Origin: [Clostridium] scindens ATCC 35704
Lineage (GTDB): Bacteria > Bacillota > Clostridia > Lachnospirales > Lachnospiraceae
NCBI RefSeq assembly: GCF_004295125.1
Contig: NZ_CP036170.1
Coordinates: 186,001-250,000 of the forward strand
DNA length: 64,000 nt
Direction: 5' to 3'
Below are positions 1-8,349 of this stretch, in pieces; the first letter of the stretch is position 1, and each line of letters starts with the position of its first letter. The notes beneath the pieces are model-generated. The model did not search any database. It was not told the origin of the DNA and worked only from the letters and a program-made list of their open reading frames with translations. The translations under genes and the position numbers were made by a program.

Positions 1-473
1 TCTCGGCCCCGGATTCCGATATAGCAGAACCAGCTGACCAGGCAATGGATGGACGGAAACAGTCTTGTCGGCTCATCGATACTGTATATCATTCCAAGAA
101 GCTTCACAAAAATATCGTCTCCCGCCAATACCGGACGCACATTCGTAGTCGGCAGCAGGATGAATATGATGCCGCTGACAATTCGCGATAGCATATCTGC
201 CGTCACGAACCGGAAGCAGTGTTCTTCTCCCTGCCTTGCAATCAATATATAATTAATGATCCAGAATATATAACAGCCCAGATAAATGACAGTAGCCCCT
301 GGCACCAGCGGAATCGCCCTATCAACAGGAAGCGTCAGGTCATAGTGCTTCCAGTTTCCTGTCAAGGCTTCCGTTCCGAAATAAACCAGGCTATTCACCG
401 CCACGCAGGACAACAGCGGAAAAACCGCGTATAGGGGCAGGAACTGCTGGTTTTTTCTTCTCTTGTCAACCAT
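1..473 (-). CDS. PAP2-superfamily membrane phosphatase (3' end outside window)
   Basis: The reading frame opens at ATG 473 and runs off the left edge, giving 157 residues of an integral membrane protein. It begins MVDKRRKNQQ and has hydrophobic segments near residues 15-35, 60-78 and 95-110. Near the edge is the motif LFPSIHC, which matches the PSxH signature of the second PAP2 phosphatase motif, so a lipid or phospholipid phosphatase role is inferred. A GAGAGA/AGGAGAG-like ribosome site precedes the start. It is separated from niaR by a strong terminator, so it is probably its own transcription unit. The substrate cannot be told and the third PAP2 motif is not in the window. Confidence 0.7.
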   Translation of the reverse strand, partial: MVDKRRKNQQFLPLYAVFPLLSCVAVNSLVYFGTEALTGNWKHYDLTLPVDRAIPLVPGATVIYLGCYIFWIINYILIARQGEEHCFRFVTADMLSRIVSGIIFILLPTTNVRPVLAGDDIFVKLLGMIYSIDEPTRLFPSIHCLVSWFCYIGIRGR

Positions 474-568
474 ATCTTCTCTCTCCTTCTTACCTGCCTA
501 CAGGACATTATAACAGACTTTCAGCAAGAAGCGGCATATCTTTAATAATTCTTCATAATTTTCTTTCT

Positions 569-618
569 AAAAAAATTCCCTGAAGGCAGCGTAACATATA
601 TTTTGCCTTCAGGGAATC
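569..618 (-). terminator. Rho-independent terminator of the nad operon
   Basis: On the minus strand a 14-bp perfect stem (ATTCCCTGAAGGCA and its complement) with a short AT-rich loop is followed by seven T residues. It lies just past the niaR stop codon and closes the nadABC-niaR transcript. Confidence 0.9.
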
Positions 619-638
619 TCTATATACAGTCTGTCATA

Positions 639-1154
639 TTATTTGCCACAAGGGACCAGGAAGCCCCTCTGTCTCAAGTCTTCTTCTATCATATCCAGCG
701 TCTCCTTGCTATCGGCGCTTACACGGTGGTAATGGTAATTCGAAGTAATATTCTTAAGAGGGCTTGACTTGCCGCTGCGGATATCTTCCATGAACTCCGC
801 CACCTTCCTTCTGGAATTCACGCCAAGCACTGCCTCCATATGGCCATAGACCCGGTGGTTGATCATGACATTCTCCACGCATCCGCCCAGATCGACGATG
901 GCGCACAGTTCTTCCTCCAGCTGCTCATCCGTATGCTGTACCTTGAAATCCCGGCTCACCGACTTTGGGGCATTCAGAATATACCCCCGGTTAGTAGATA
1001 TTATATCATAGCCGGAAGCCCGGATCAGCGCGATATCCTGTACAATGACCTGACGGCTCACCTCATATCTTAAGGCCAGCTTCGTTCCCGATACCGGAGT
1101 CCTGCTTTCCTTTATCTGTTGGATAATATCCGCCCTTCTATCAGAACCAGTCAT
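639..1154 (-). CDS. niaR: NiaR-type transcriptional repressor of NAD biosynthesis
   Basis: This is a nicotinate-responsive repressor of NAD synthesis and salvage genes in Firmicutes. The 171-residue product has an N-terminal HTH_11 winged helix (about residues 5-60, RYEVSRQVIVQDIALIR) and a C-terminal 3H domain with the conserved histidines in INHRVYGHME and NYHYHRVSAD. A GTG at 1166 is in frame but overlaps the AGGAGG ribosome site, so ATG 1154 is chosen. It is the last gene of nadA-nadB-nadC-niaR, 35 bp after nadC, and probably represses its own operon. Family assignment is firm; the ligand is taken from the family. Confidence 0.9.
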   Translation of the reverse strand: MTGSDRRADIIQQIKESRTPVSGTKLALRYEVSRQVIVQDIALIRASGYDIISTNRGYILNAPKSVSRDFKVQHTDEQLEEELCAIVDLGGCVENVMINHRVYGHMEAVLGVNSRRKVAEFMEDIRSGKSSPLKNITSNYHYHRVSADSKETLDMIEEDLRQRGFLVPCGK

Positions 1155-1189
1155 TCGTTCTGTCACCTCCTGAAATATTTTTTGTCTTA

Positions 1190-2041
1190 TTATACTACAT
1201 GAAGGTTCTTAAGGGAAATATCCAATATTGGAGCAGAATGGGTCAATGCGCCGCTGGAAATATAATCAACCCCCAGGGATGTCAGGCGGCTGATATTCTC
1301 CTTCGTCACATTGCCTGAGCATTCCGTCTCGGCGCGCCCGTCTATGATGCGGATCGCCTCTTCCATCTCTTCCTGGGACATATTATCCAGCATGATTATG
1401 TCCGCGCCGGCTTCAACCGCTTCCTTGACCATATTAAGATTCTCTACTTCTACCTCTATCTTCCTCACAAAAGGCGCATACTCCTTTGCCATCCGTACCG
1501 CCTTTCCTACGCCGCCTGCTGCTCCGATATGGTTGTCCTTGAGCAAAACCCCGTCTGACAGGTTGTAGCGGTGGTTATACCCGCCGCCTACGCGGACTGC
1601 GTATTTTTCGAAGATCCTCATATTGGGGGTCGTCTTCCTGGTATCCAGAAGTTTTGTCCCGCTGCCTTCCAGGAGCGCTGCCACGGAATGGGTATAGGTG
1701 GCGATGCCGCTCATCCTCTGCAGATAGTTAAGCGCAACCCGTTCACCGGACAGCAGAACACGGATGTCCCCCTTCACCTTTCCCATAAGCTGGCCCTTCT
1801 TTACTTCATCTCCATCCTTACAGTAAAGTTCTACCCTGACCTTTGCATCCAGAAGTTCAAACACCCTGCCAAATACCTCCAGGCCTGCAATGATGCCATC
1901 CTGCTTGCAGATCAGATCCACTTCTCCTTCTGCCGCTTCCTTCATTACGGCATTCGTCGTAACGTCCTCGCTTGAAATGTCTTCTCTTAGCGCTTCCCTG
2001 ATCAGATGGTCTACCTGCAGGGTCATCGTGATACTGTTCAT
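1190..2041 (-). CDS. nadC: Nicotinate-nucleotide diphosphorylase (quinolinate phosphoribosyltransferase)
   Basis: It converts quinolinate and PRPP to nicotinate mononucleotide, CO2 and PPi, the third step of de novo NAD synthesis. The 283-residue protein has the usual QPRTase length and the hallmark segment DTRKTTPNMR followed by GGGYNHRYNLSD and KDNHI, which bind quinolinate and PRPP. ATG 2041 (MNSITMTLQV) is chosen because AAGGAGA lies just upstream; the longer frame would begin inside nadB with an implausible basic leader. It starts 28 bp after nadB and is cytoplasmic. Confidence 0.95.
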   Translation of the reverse strand: MNSITMTLQVDHLIREALREDISSEDVTTNAVMKEAAEGEVDLICKQDGIIAGLEVFGRVFELLDAKVRVELYCKDGDEVKKGQLMGKVKGDIRVLLSGERVALNYLQRMSGIATYTHSVAALLEGSGTKLLDTRKTTPNMRIFEKYAVRVGGGYNHRYNLSDGVLLKDNHIGAAGGVGKAVRMAKEYAPFVRKIEVEVENLNMVKEAVEAGADIIMLDNMSQEEMEEAIRIIDGRAETECSGNVTKENISRLTSLGVDYISSGALTHSAPILDISLKNLHVV

Positions 2042-2069
2042 ATGTCTTCCAATCTCCTTTTCTTCCTTC

Positions 2070-3260
2070 TTACGCCGTCTCTTGCGCCACTTCTTCCTTC
2101 TCCATAGCATGTCCGATCTTTCTGGCTGCCCGCTTGGCAAATACCATGCTCTCTAATAGAGAATTGCTTGCCAGGCGGTTGGCGCCGTGCACTCCGTTGC
2201 AGCTGGTCTCCCCCACCGCATACAGATTCTCCATGCTGGTTTGGCTGTCCAGATCTACCCAGATGCCCCCCATGAAGTAGTGCTGGGCCGGAACTACCGG
2301 TATGCATTCTTTTGTCACATCGTATCCTTCTTCCAGACAGTGCTGGTATATATTAGGGAAATGCTTCAATATCTGCTCTCTGGGAATGTGCTCCATAGAT
2401 AGCCATACATAATCGGTGCCATCCTTTTCCATCTGTCTGTGGATTGCCTCAGTAACCACGTCCCTTGGGAGCAGTTCGTTGACGAAGCGTTCTTTGTCTT
2501 TATTATATAAAACGGCCCCCTCTCCTCTTACAGACTCGGATATCAGGAATCGCCTCCCTGGCTTGGTAGAATACAAGGTAGTGGGGTGTATCTGTACATA
2601 ATCCAGATGTTCCATCCGGATTCCATGCTTTCCTGCGATCTCAAGCGCATCCCCTGTCAAATGCGGAAAGTTCGTGGAATGCTTGTATCTTCCCCCAATC
2701 CCTCCGCTTGCCAGTATCGTATCCGCCGCATGGATGATCAGCCTTCCTTTGGAATTCTCTGCTATAATGCCGCTGCATCGCCCATTCTCTTCTATGACAT
2801 CCGTCATCGTCGTATACTCATAGATTGTAACGTTATTTAGTTTTTTCACTTGCGCAAGCAGCTTGCTCGTAATCTCCTTGCCTGTAATGTCCTCATGAAA
2901 CAGTATGCGTGGCCTTGAGTGGGCGCCTTCTCTGGTGTATGCGAATTCTCCGTCCTCTTTTTCGAATTCCACGCCATATCCCACCAGGTCTTTAATAATT
3001 TCCTGGGAACCACGTATCATAACATCCACAGCCTCTTTGCGGTTCTCATAATGCCCTGCCTTCAGCGTATCCTCAAAATAACTGTCATAGTCATCCAAGC
3101 CCCGCATCACGCAGATGCCGCCTTGCGCCAGAAATGAATCGCTGCTTTCAAGGTCCGACTTCGTTATCATCACGATTTTCTTATCCGCCGGCAGGCTTAA
3201 AGCGCTAAACAGCCCGCCCACGCCGCTGCCGATGATAACCACATCTGTATTTAACTCCAT
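2070..3260 (-). CDS. nadB: L-aspartate oxidase, short form
   Basis: A flavoenzyme that oxidises L-aspartate to iminoaspartate, which NadA condenses with DHAP. The N-terminus MELNTDVVIIGSGVGG is a Rossmann FAD-binding motif; SFLAQGGI, HSRPRILFHEDITG and the terminal NGVHGANRLASNSLLE match the fumarate reductase / NadB flavoprotein family. At 396 residues it stops soon after the FAD domain and lacks most of the C-terminal helical domain found in longer (about 530-residue) homologues. ATG 3260 follows GGGAGGA; an upstream in-frame ATG at 3305 directly abuts the nadA stop (TAGATG) and is less likely. It lies between nadA and nadC. Confidence 0.92.
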   Translation of the reverse strand: MELNTDVVIIGSGVGGLFSALSLPADKKIVMITKSDLESSDSFLAQGGICVMRGLDDYDSYFEDTLKAGHYENRKEAVDVMIRGSQEIIKDLVGYGVEFEKEDGEFAYTREGAHSRPRILFHEDITGKEITSKLLAQVKKLNNVTIYEYTTMTDVIEENGRCSGIIAENSKGRLIIHAADTILASGGIGGRYKHSTNFPHLTGDALEIAGKHGIRMEHLDYVQIHPTTLYSTKPGRRFLISESVRGEGAVLYNKDKERFVNELLPRDVVTEAIHRQMEKDGTDYVWLSMEHIPREQILKHFPNIYQHCLEEGYDVTKECIPVVPAQHYFMGGIWVDLDSQTSMENLYAVGETSCNGVHGANRLASNSLLESMVFAKRAARKIGHAMEKEEVAQETA

Positions 3261-3305
3261 TTTCCAATCCTCCCTGGATGAACCATCTTCTTCATAACCT
3301 GCCAT

Positions 3306-4211
3306 CTATTTCGCCAGCTCCAGCATTCTTTCCAGCGGCTTTTTAGAGTTCCTGCGCAGTTCATCGGCTACATGAATCTCATTGTCCCCATTCTCCAGAA
3401 CATGGAGGATCTTCTCCAGCGTGATTGTCTTCATATCTTCACAGACTGGCTCCGTCTTCGTAAAATAGAACCTTTTTTCCGGGTTCTGCTTTTCCAGTTC
3501 ATAGCGTACCCCATTTTCCGTGCAGATGATAAATTCTTTATTTTCACTCTTTCCTGCATATGCGATAATGCCGGAGGTGCTTCCTACATAATCCGATATC
3601 TTTCGGATCTCTTCCGGGCATTCAGGGTGCGTCAAGATCAATGCCTCCGGGTGCTGCCTCTTGACTTCCTTTATCTCTGCGATCTGCATCTTCTCATGTA
3701 CCGGACAGTATCCTTCATTATAGACGAAATTCTTCTCCGGCACTTGTTCCGCTACATGATGTGCCAGATTCCTATCAGGGATAAAGAATATATTCTTATT
3801 GGGCAGCGCTTTGACGATCTTCGCCGCATTAGCAGATGTCACGCATACGTCGGAATGCCGCTTGAGTTCCGCCGTAGAATTAATGTAGCATACCACTGCC
3901 AGATCCTCGTATGTATCCCGCATTTTGCTTATGATCTGAGCATCTGCCATATGCGCCATGGCACAATCTGCCGAGGCATCCGGCATAAGGACCGTCTTTC
4001 CTGGATTCAGGATCTTGGCGCTCTCGCCCATGAACGACACGCCGGCAAATATAATAGTCTGTTCTGTCAGACCCACAGCCACCTTACTCAGATAGAAGGA
4101 GTCCCCAATATAGTCGGCAATCTCTTGCACCTCGGGCCTGACATAATAGTGGGCCAGAATGACCGCGTTCTTTTCCTCTTTTAACTTTTTAATCTTTTCC
4201 GTGATATCCAT
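3306..4211 (-). CDS. nadA: Quinolinate synthase
   Basis: A [4Fe-4S] enzyme that condenses iminoaspartate with dihydroxyacetone phosphate to quinolinate. The 301-residue protein shows AHYYVRPEVQ near the N-terminus, SFMGESAKIL, and three candidate cluster cysteines in ADCAMAHM, HPECPEEI and EPVCEDMK. ATG 4211 follows AAGGAG; the in-frame extension to 4271 crosses the promoter and is rejected. It is the first gene of the nad operon, with a good promoter 32-60 bp upstream of the start. Confidence 0.95.
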   Translation of the reverse strand: MDITEKIKKLKEEKNAVILAHYYVRPEVQEIADYIGDSFYLSKVAVGLTEQTIIFAGVSFMGESAKILNPGKTVLMPDASADCAMAHMADAQIISKMRDTYEDLAVVCYINSTAELKRHSDVCVTSANAAKIVKALPNKNIFFIPDRNLAHHVAEQVPEKNFVYNEGYCPVHEKMQIAEIKEVKRQHPEALILTHPECPEEIRKISDYVGSTSGIIAYAGKSENKEFIICTENGVRYELEKQNPEKRFYFTKTEPVCEDMKTITLEKILHVLENGDNEIHVADELRRNSKKPLERMLELAK

Positions 4212-4242
4212 AGCATTTTTCTCCTTAACTTGAGTTCTCACT

Positions 4243-4271
4243 ATTATACCACCGTTCTTTACATATGACAA
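4243..4271 (-). promoter_or_regulatory. Promoter of the nadABC-niaR operon, possible NiaR operator
   Basis: On the minus strand TTGTCA (4266-4271), a 17-bp spacer and TATAAT (4243-4248) form a near-consensus sigma-A promoter upstream of nadA. The -35 box sits in a TGTC-rich stretch (TTATCTGTCTTGTCAT), where a NiaR site would be expected. The operator is only a guess, because its symmetry is weak. Confidence 0.7.
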
Positions 4272-4282
4272 GACAGATAAGT

Positions 4283-4686
4283 TTACACTCTTACGTAAGT
4301 TCTACGATTCCGCTCAACCAGCTGAATCTTTCCCTGATCCATGACCAGCACTTTTGTGCCAAGTTTCAGCGTCTCCGATATATCATTCGTTACAAAGAGT
4401 ATTGTGATATGAGTCTGTGCATAGATTCTCTGCAATTCATCCTGAAGCCGGCCCCGGGTAATCTCATCCCCTGCCCAAAAAGGTTCTTCTTCCAGGCCAA
4501 CGATTCCCATCCATTTGCCCAGAGCCTCCCGGGTACGTTTTCATAGGATATGTTCTGCTCCACCGTCATATGCGAAAACAGTACGCTACCTTGTATTGCA
4601 TATCCGATATTCCTCCGAAGTTCTATCATATCCTTATTCCGGATATTCTCTCCATTGATAAAAATGTCCCCGGCATCCGCTTTCAC
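4283..4686 (-). pseudogene. Remnant of an OpuC/ProV-type ABC transporter ATPase
   Basis: Two fragments in different frames resemble the ATPase of glycine betaine/choline (OpuCA-type) importers. The first (4686 to about 4500) reads GDIFINGENIRNKDMIELRR and continues through HMTVEQNI. The second (about 4510 to 4283) reads RLQDELQRIYAQTHITILFV and then TNDISETLKLG and KVLVMDQGKI. The Walker A region, the LSGGQ signature and the Walker B motif are all missing, so the gene is internally deleted and cannot make a working ATPase. It follows directly on the substrate-binding remnant at 4683-5063. Confidence 0.8.
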
Positions 4687-5063
4687 GAAGCATCCTGGTC
4701 AGAGATGATTCCAGACAGTTTCTCTTTATATTCTTTCTGCATGTCTTTAAACAGGTCCTCGCTATACATTCCGTCTTTTTTCATCACCATATTCCATCCG
4801 GTCCCTGTATATTCCGAATACAGATCAAACTCTCCTTTTTCCATCCCCGGCTGGATATTGGATGTGCCGCATCCAACGCCTTGCGTAACCTCTGCCTTCA
4901 TATCCGCGTCCTACTCAATCATCCTATCCAGCATCTCACCCAGGATGGACTGTTCCGTCATAGGCTTCATGGTTATCTTAAGCGTGTCTTCCTCCCTGCC
5001 GGCAAATACCTGCCCGACAATGATTCCCAGGCAGGCCAGCGGGCAATGGCTGCAAAAATATGA
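4683..5063 (-). pseudogene. Remnant of an OpuC-type osmoprotectant substrate-binding protein
   Basis: The frame reads ITMKPMTEQSILGEMLDRMI, then an in-frame amber stop at about 4914-4916, and then VTQGVGCGTSNIQPGMEKGE, FDLYSEYTGTGWN and KDGMYSEDLFKDMQ. This matches the N-terminal half of glycine betaine/choline binding proteins fused to permeases. The gene is truncated at both ends as well as interrupted. Together with 4283-4686 it marks a lost osmolyte uptake system. Confidence 0.8.
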
Positions 5064-5084
5064 TTGACCCTTTTGACTAAAAGA

Positions 5085-5645
5085 TATACGTCTGCTGCCA
5101 GAAAGGAAGGGATTGCCGACTTCATTCTGATTGGTCAGATAGCAGAAATCCGTACGATCCTGGTAGAGTTAGATGAAGTGCCGGATGACTGACCATTGTA
5201 GATGAGCCCGATGATTTCAAGGCGGCTCAGCATGCGATCCTTCTGGCCTCTACCGGCAAGGCGGATGCCCTTATGAAGGGTCTTCTCCACACTTCTGCCT
5301 TCCTAAAAGCAAATTTCCACAAGAAATGCGGGCTGGTTGCCCCAGGCTCTCTTGTTAACCAGGTTACGCTCACTGAGTTCCCGGCACAGAATCGGCTCGT
5401 GCTGCTGAGCGACTGTGCCATTAATGTCTCGCCTTCTATAAAGAAAAGGTGCAGATCATACAGTATGCAGTCGCCCTGGCTCTTAGGCTCGGAATGGAAT
5501 GCCCTAACGTGGCCTGCCTTGCGTCGGTAGAAGTCATAATTGAAAAAATGCAAGAAACCATTGATGCCGCTATACTTAGCAAGGCCAATGAACGAGAACA
5601 GATTAAAGGTTGCCGTATAGACGTCCCTCTGGCCGGTTTCCAGTA
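5085..5645 (+). pseudogene. Phosphate butyryltransferase-like gene, frameshifted remnant
   Basis: Three reading-frame pieces line up with the phosphate acetyl/butyryltransferase (Ptb) family: KEGIADFILIGQIAEIRTIL (from about 5105), then after a frame change near 5190 TIVDEPDDFKAAQHAILLAS, GKADALMKGLLHTSAFLKA and FPAQNRLVLLSDCAINVSPS, and after a second shift near 5445 QIIQYAVALALRLGME, SVEVIIEKMQETIDAAILSK and EREQIKG. At least two frameshifts, a missing N-terminus and a missing C-terminal tail make it non-functional. It sits tail to tail with the OpuC remnants in a decayed patch. Confidence 0.8.
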
Positions 5646-5906
5646 AGGCAGATATTCTGCTCATGCCGGACCTTTTCACTGTATTTAATTGGTACTTGGC
5701 CTAAAAATACACTTCTCTTTATATGTGCTCCATTAAATAGACGCCCCATTTTGGGATGTCTATTTATTTTTCTTATCATTATATAAAAATCTATAATTTT
5801 ACATTATGATTTGATTGTGATATATTTTATACGGAACTTAAAGGAACTCTTGTTTCTGTAGGGGAGTCCCTTCTCTTACCCTCTATCCAGGAAAGGAAGT
5901 ATCTTC

Positions 5907-6803
5907 ATGTACGATATTATTATTATAGGCGCTGGTCCGGCCGGTATCAGTGCCGGAATCTATGCGGTAAGCCGCGGTAAAAAGACAGTGATTATTGAAA
6001 AAAATGCAGTAGGCGGAATCATCGGCAAAGTCTCCACCGTTACCCACTACTCTGCTATCGTGCCCGGCGAAACCGGAGCCACCTTTGCCAAGAGAATGGA
6101 ACGGCAGGCTTTGGAGGCAGGTGTAGAAATCATCTATGAAAACGTTGAAAAAGTAACTCTGGAAGGTGATATAAAGACGATACGCACATCCCGTAATCAT
6201 TATGAAGCACCAAAAATCATCCTCGCAAACGGAACCACCCCCAGAACGCTTGGCATTCCAGGGGAGGCCGAACTCTCTGGGAAAGGTATCGGCCTTAATG
6301 CTGCAAAGGATGGCCCATCCTATAAAGGCAAAAATATATATGTAGTAGGCGGCGCTGACGGAGCAGTCAAGGAAGCACTGTACCTGTCTCAGTTTGCCCA
6401 AAAACTTACAATCATTCATTTTGAGGATACATTGGGATGTGTTCCTGAATTCTTAAATAAAGTTCATCAGACAGATAACATCAAGGTCTGTCTCGCCTCC
6501 AGACTAAGCAAAGTGTACGGAAAAAACCATGTAGAAAAATTGGAGCTCCTTAACGAGAAAAATGGGACGGTTAATGTTATCGAAGATGACGGCTGTGGCA
6601 TCTTCGTATATGCAGGCGCTGATCCCAATACCGAATTATATACGGAACTTAAGTTAGACAACGGATATATTCCGGTGAACGAAAAAATGGAGACCTCCAT
6701 TCCGGGCGTATATGCTGCTGGCGATATTCGCGTCAAGCAGGTGCGCCAGGCTGCAACAGCCGTGGCAGATGGTGCTGTGGCTGCAATTAATGCTTCGATG
6801 TAG
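5907..6803 (+). CDS. Thioredoxin-reductase-like FAD/NAD(P) oxidoreductase lacking the redox CxxC
   Basis: The 298-residue protein opens MYDIIIIGAGPAGISAGIYA (FAD-binding GxGxxG), has a central NAD(P)-binding motif NIYVVGGADGAVKEALYL and the C-terminal FAD motif IPGVYAAGDIR. Its length and domain order are those of low-molecular-weight thioredoxin reductases. At the position of the CATC redox pair it reads GIGLNAAKDGPSYKGK, with no cysteines. It therefore cannot reduce thioredoxin by the normal mechanism and may instead be a ferredoxin/NAD(P)H- or flavin-reducing paralogue; this is inference. It is monocistronic, preceded by AAAGGAAG and followed by a hairpin. Confidence 0.85.
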   Translation: MYDIIIIGAGPAGISAGIYAVSRGKKTVIIEKNAVGGIIGKVSTVTHYSAIVPGETGATFAKRMERQALEAGVEIIYENVEKVTLEGDIKTIRTSRNHYEAPKIILANGTTPRTLGIPGEAELSGKGIGLNAAKDGPSYKGKNIYVVGGADGAVKEALYLSQFAQKLTIIHFEDTLGCVPEFLNKVHQTDNIKVCLASRLSKVYGKNHVEKLELLNEKNGTVNVIEDDGCGIFVYAGADPNTELYTELKLDNGYIPVNEKMETSIPGVYAAGDIRVKQVRQAATAVADGAVAAINASM

Positions 6804-6824
6804 GTGCTTGGCTTGGTATTGTAA

Positions 6825-6858
6825 TCAGGGCGGCGGAGAAAAATCTCCGCCGCCCTGA
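6825..6858 (+). terminator. GC-rich hairpin after the flavoprotein gene
   Basis: A perfect 15-bp stem (TCAGGGCGGCGGAGA and its complement) with a 4-nt A loop lies 21 bp after the stop at 6803. There is no long T tract, but the position and strength fit a terminator. Confidence 0.7.
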
Positions 6859-7174
6859 ACTATAGGCATTTGCTTTATATAATAAAAACTTATAAATCTT
6901 TACGCATTTCTGCTTAAAATCCATTTTATTTCCCTTTAATTGTATAAATATAGCATAAACATATTGATTAATTCTTAATAACTTCGTAGTATGGTTTGTT
7001 TTAAAAAATAGGCCTTGCTTTTTTTGCGGTAAAAGGCTGATTTTCGATTCAAAATATGTCTTTCATACTCTAAAGGACGATGTAGTCAAGCCATTATGCC
7101 CATTAAGAGGTATCGATATTCGAATTCTCCCAAGTGGATCAACCTTGTACAGGAGCGCCTATATCTACTATGGT
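6859..7174. other. Intergenic region between flavoprotein gene and CRISPR array
   Basis: About 316 bp of AT-rich sequence. I see no gene with a start codon and ribosome site. A start-less open frame on the plus strand (about 6980-7175) is described among the rejected items. This is the trailer side of the CRISPR array. Confidence 0.5.
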
Positions 7175-7946
7175 AATAATCCAACCTGCGTTCCCATGTG
7201 GGGAACGACGCATTTGACTTTGCAACATTACTGGCTATGCTTTAATTTCAATCCAAGTTCCCGCATGGGAACAACGCATTGGCAGTATGGCTGCTCACAG
7301 CCGTGGAATATTTCAATCCACGTTCCCATTGCAGGGAACGACGGTTATTGATACTGTCCAATATACCGGCTTAAAATTTCAATCCACGTTCCCATTGCAG
7401 GGAACGACGATGATGGATTCATTAACAAAACGGGGATTTAGAGATTTCAATCCACGTTCCCATTGCAGGGAACGACGATTGCCACCTGAAAACCTCCTTT
7501 CAAGATAGAATTTCAATCCACGTTCCCATTGCAGGGAACGACGCAAGCAGAATACGGCGCGTCTGCTGTAGGATACTATTTCAATCCACGTTCCCATTGC
7601 AGGGAACGACGGCTCATATACAGGGTTCCAATTCTGCGCGTCAGATTTCAATCCACGTTCCCATTGCAGGGAACGACAATTCTGCAATGAAGTTTTTCAA
7701 CGTTTCCATTTTATTTCAATCCACGTTCCCATTGCAGGGAACGACCCATCTATTATTAAAATAACCTAATATGTTAGAATTTCAATCCACGTTCCCATTG
7801 CAGGGAACGACCAGGCAAGGCTCTTTGTGTCAGATCGGGAGAGAACATTTCAATCCACGTTCCCATTGCAGGGAACGACGAGAAGACCGTTGTTCCTTCT
7901 ATGCCATTGTCATATTTCAATCCACGTTCCCATTGCAGGGAACGAC
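7175..7946 (-). CRISPR. Type I-C CRISPR array, 10 perfect plus 2 degenerate repeats
   Basis: Ten identical 33-bp repeats start at 7310, 7376, 7444, 7510, 7578, 7645, 7713, 7779, 7847 and 7914. On the plus strand each begins ATTTCAATCCACG and ends GCAGGGAACGAC, and contains the GTTCCC/GGGAAC stem. Two decayed repeats lie at about 7175-7209 and 7245-7275. The eleven spacers are 33-35 bp and all different. Read on the minus strand the repeat ends GTGGATTGAAAT, the usual 3' handle of subtype I-C, so crRNA is made from the minus strand. Repeat decay at the low-coordinate end and the AT-rich leader at the high end agree with that direction. No cas gene lies in this window. Confidence 0.97.
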
Positions 7947-8150
7947 AGCAAACTTATCCAATTTTTAATATATAACTGCAAAATTTTTGTGCTATATTAC
8001 AGTTACCTTTAGATACATTCTCTCATCTAATCTATATTGTAATACAATACACTATTTTTGTGCAACTTTTTTGGTGCGAATATCCTGGGATTTTTATGTA
8101 CGCTTCACATTCGCACTACTGAATCGATATCTAATTTTCAAGGAAATTTA
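7947..8150 (-). promoter_or_regulatory. CRISPR leader (subtype I-C type)
   Basis: Strongly AT-rich DNA directly 5' (minus strand) of the first perfect repeat. At 8074-8116 an inverted repeat GTGCGAAT...ATTCGCAC encloses ATCCTGGGATTTTTATGTA, similar to the conserved leader element I associate with subtype I-C loci. It should hold the array promoter and adaptation signals. The remaining sequence to 8303 shows no gene. Confidence 0.75.
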
Positions 8151-8303
8151 TTCTTTTTTTATATTTCTAATTTCTCAATTAGCTTTTTCATAAAGTTTTA
8201 ATGATAAGAAGGACTGCCGTCTCGAACTCCTTTAGACATACTATTCCACCACCCTTAATTCTTGTTGGCTATAGTAAGAAAATCTTTCTAACAATATTCA
8301 AAA

Positions 8304-8330
8304 GACGCAGAGGCATACTGCCCCTGCGTC
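8304..8330 (-). terminator. Terminator of ppdK
   Basis: A minus-strand stem GACGCAG...CTGCGTC with inner pairing, followed by TTTTG, sits 20 bp after the ppdK stop codon. Confidence 0.8.
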
Positions 8331-8349
8331 AAAATAACTTGTGATTTAA

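Noticed and set aside
1155-1166. GTG start for niaR at 1166
   Set aside because: The codon overlaps the AGGAGG ribosome site, which has suitable spacing to ATG 1154.
4212-4271. Upstream in-frame start of nadA at 4271
   Set aside because: It would overlap the promoter; AAGGAG lies directly before ATG 4211.
6980-7351. Open plus-strand frame with protein-like content (CFFCGKRLIFDSKYVFHTLK...) running into the first degenerate CRISPR repeats
   Set aside because: No ATG/GTG/TTG with a ribosome site, no family recognised, and it continues into repeat DNA; at best an unrecognised gene fragment.
7287-8012. Several open frames on both strands inside the CRISPR array with repeated peptides such as FQSTFPLQGTT
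   Set aside because: They are translations of the 33-bp repeat and spacers, not genes.
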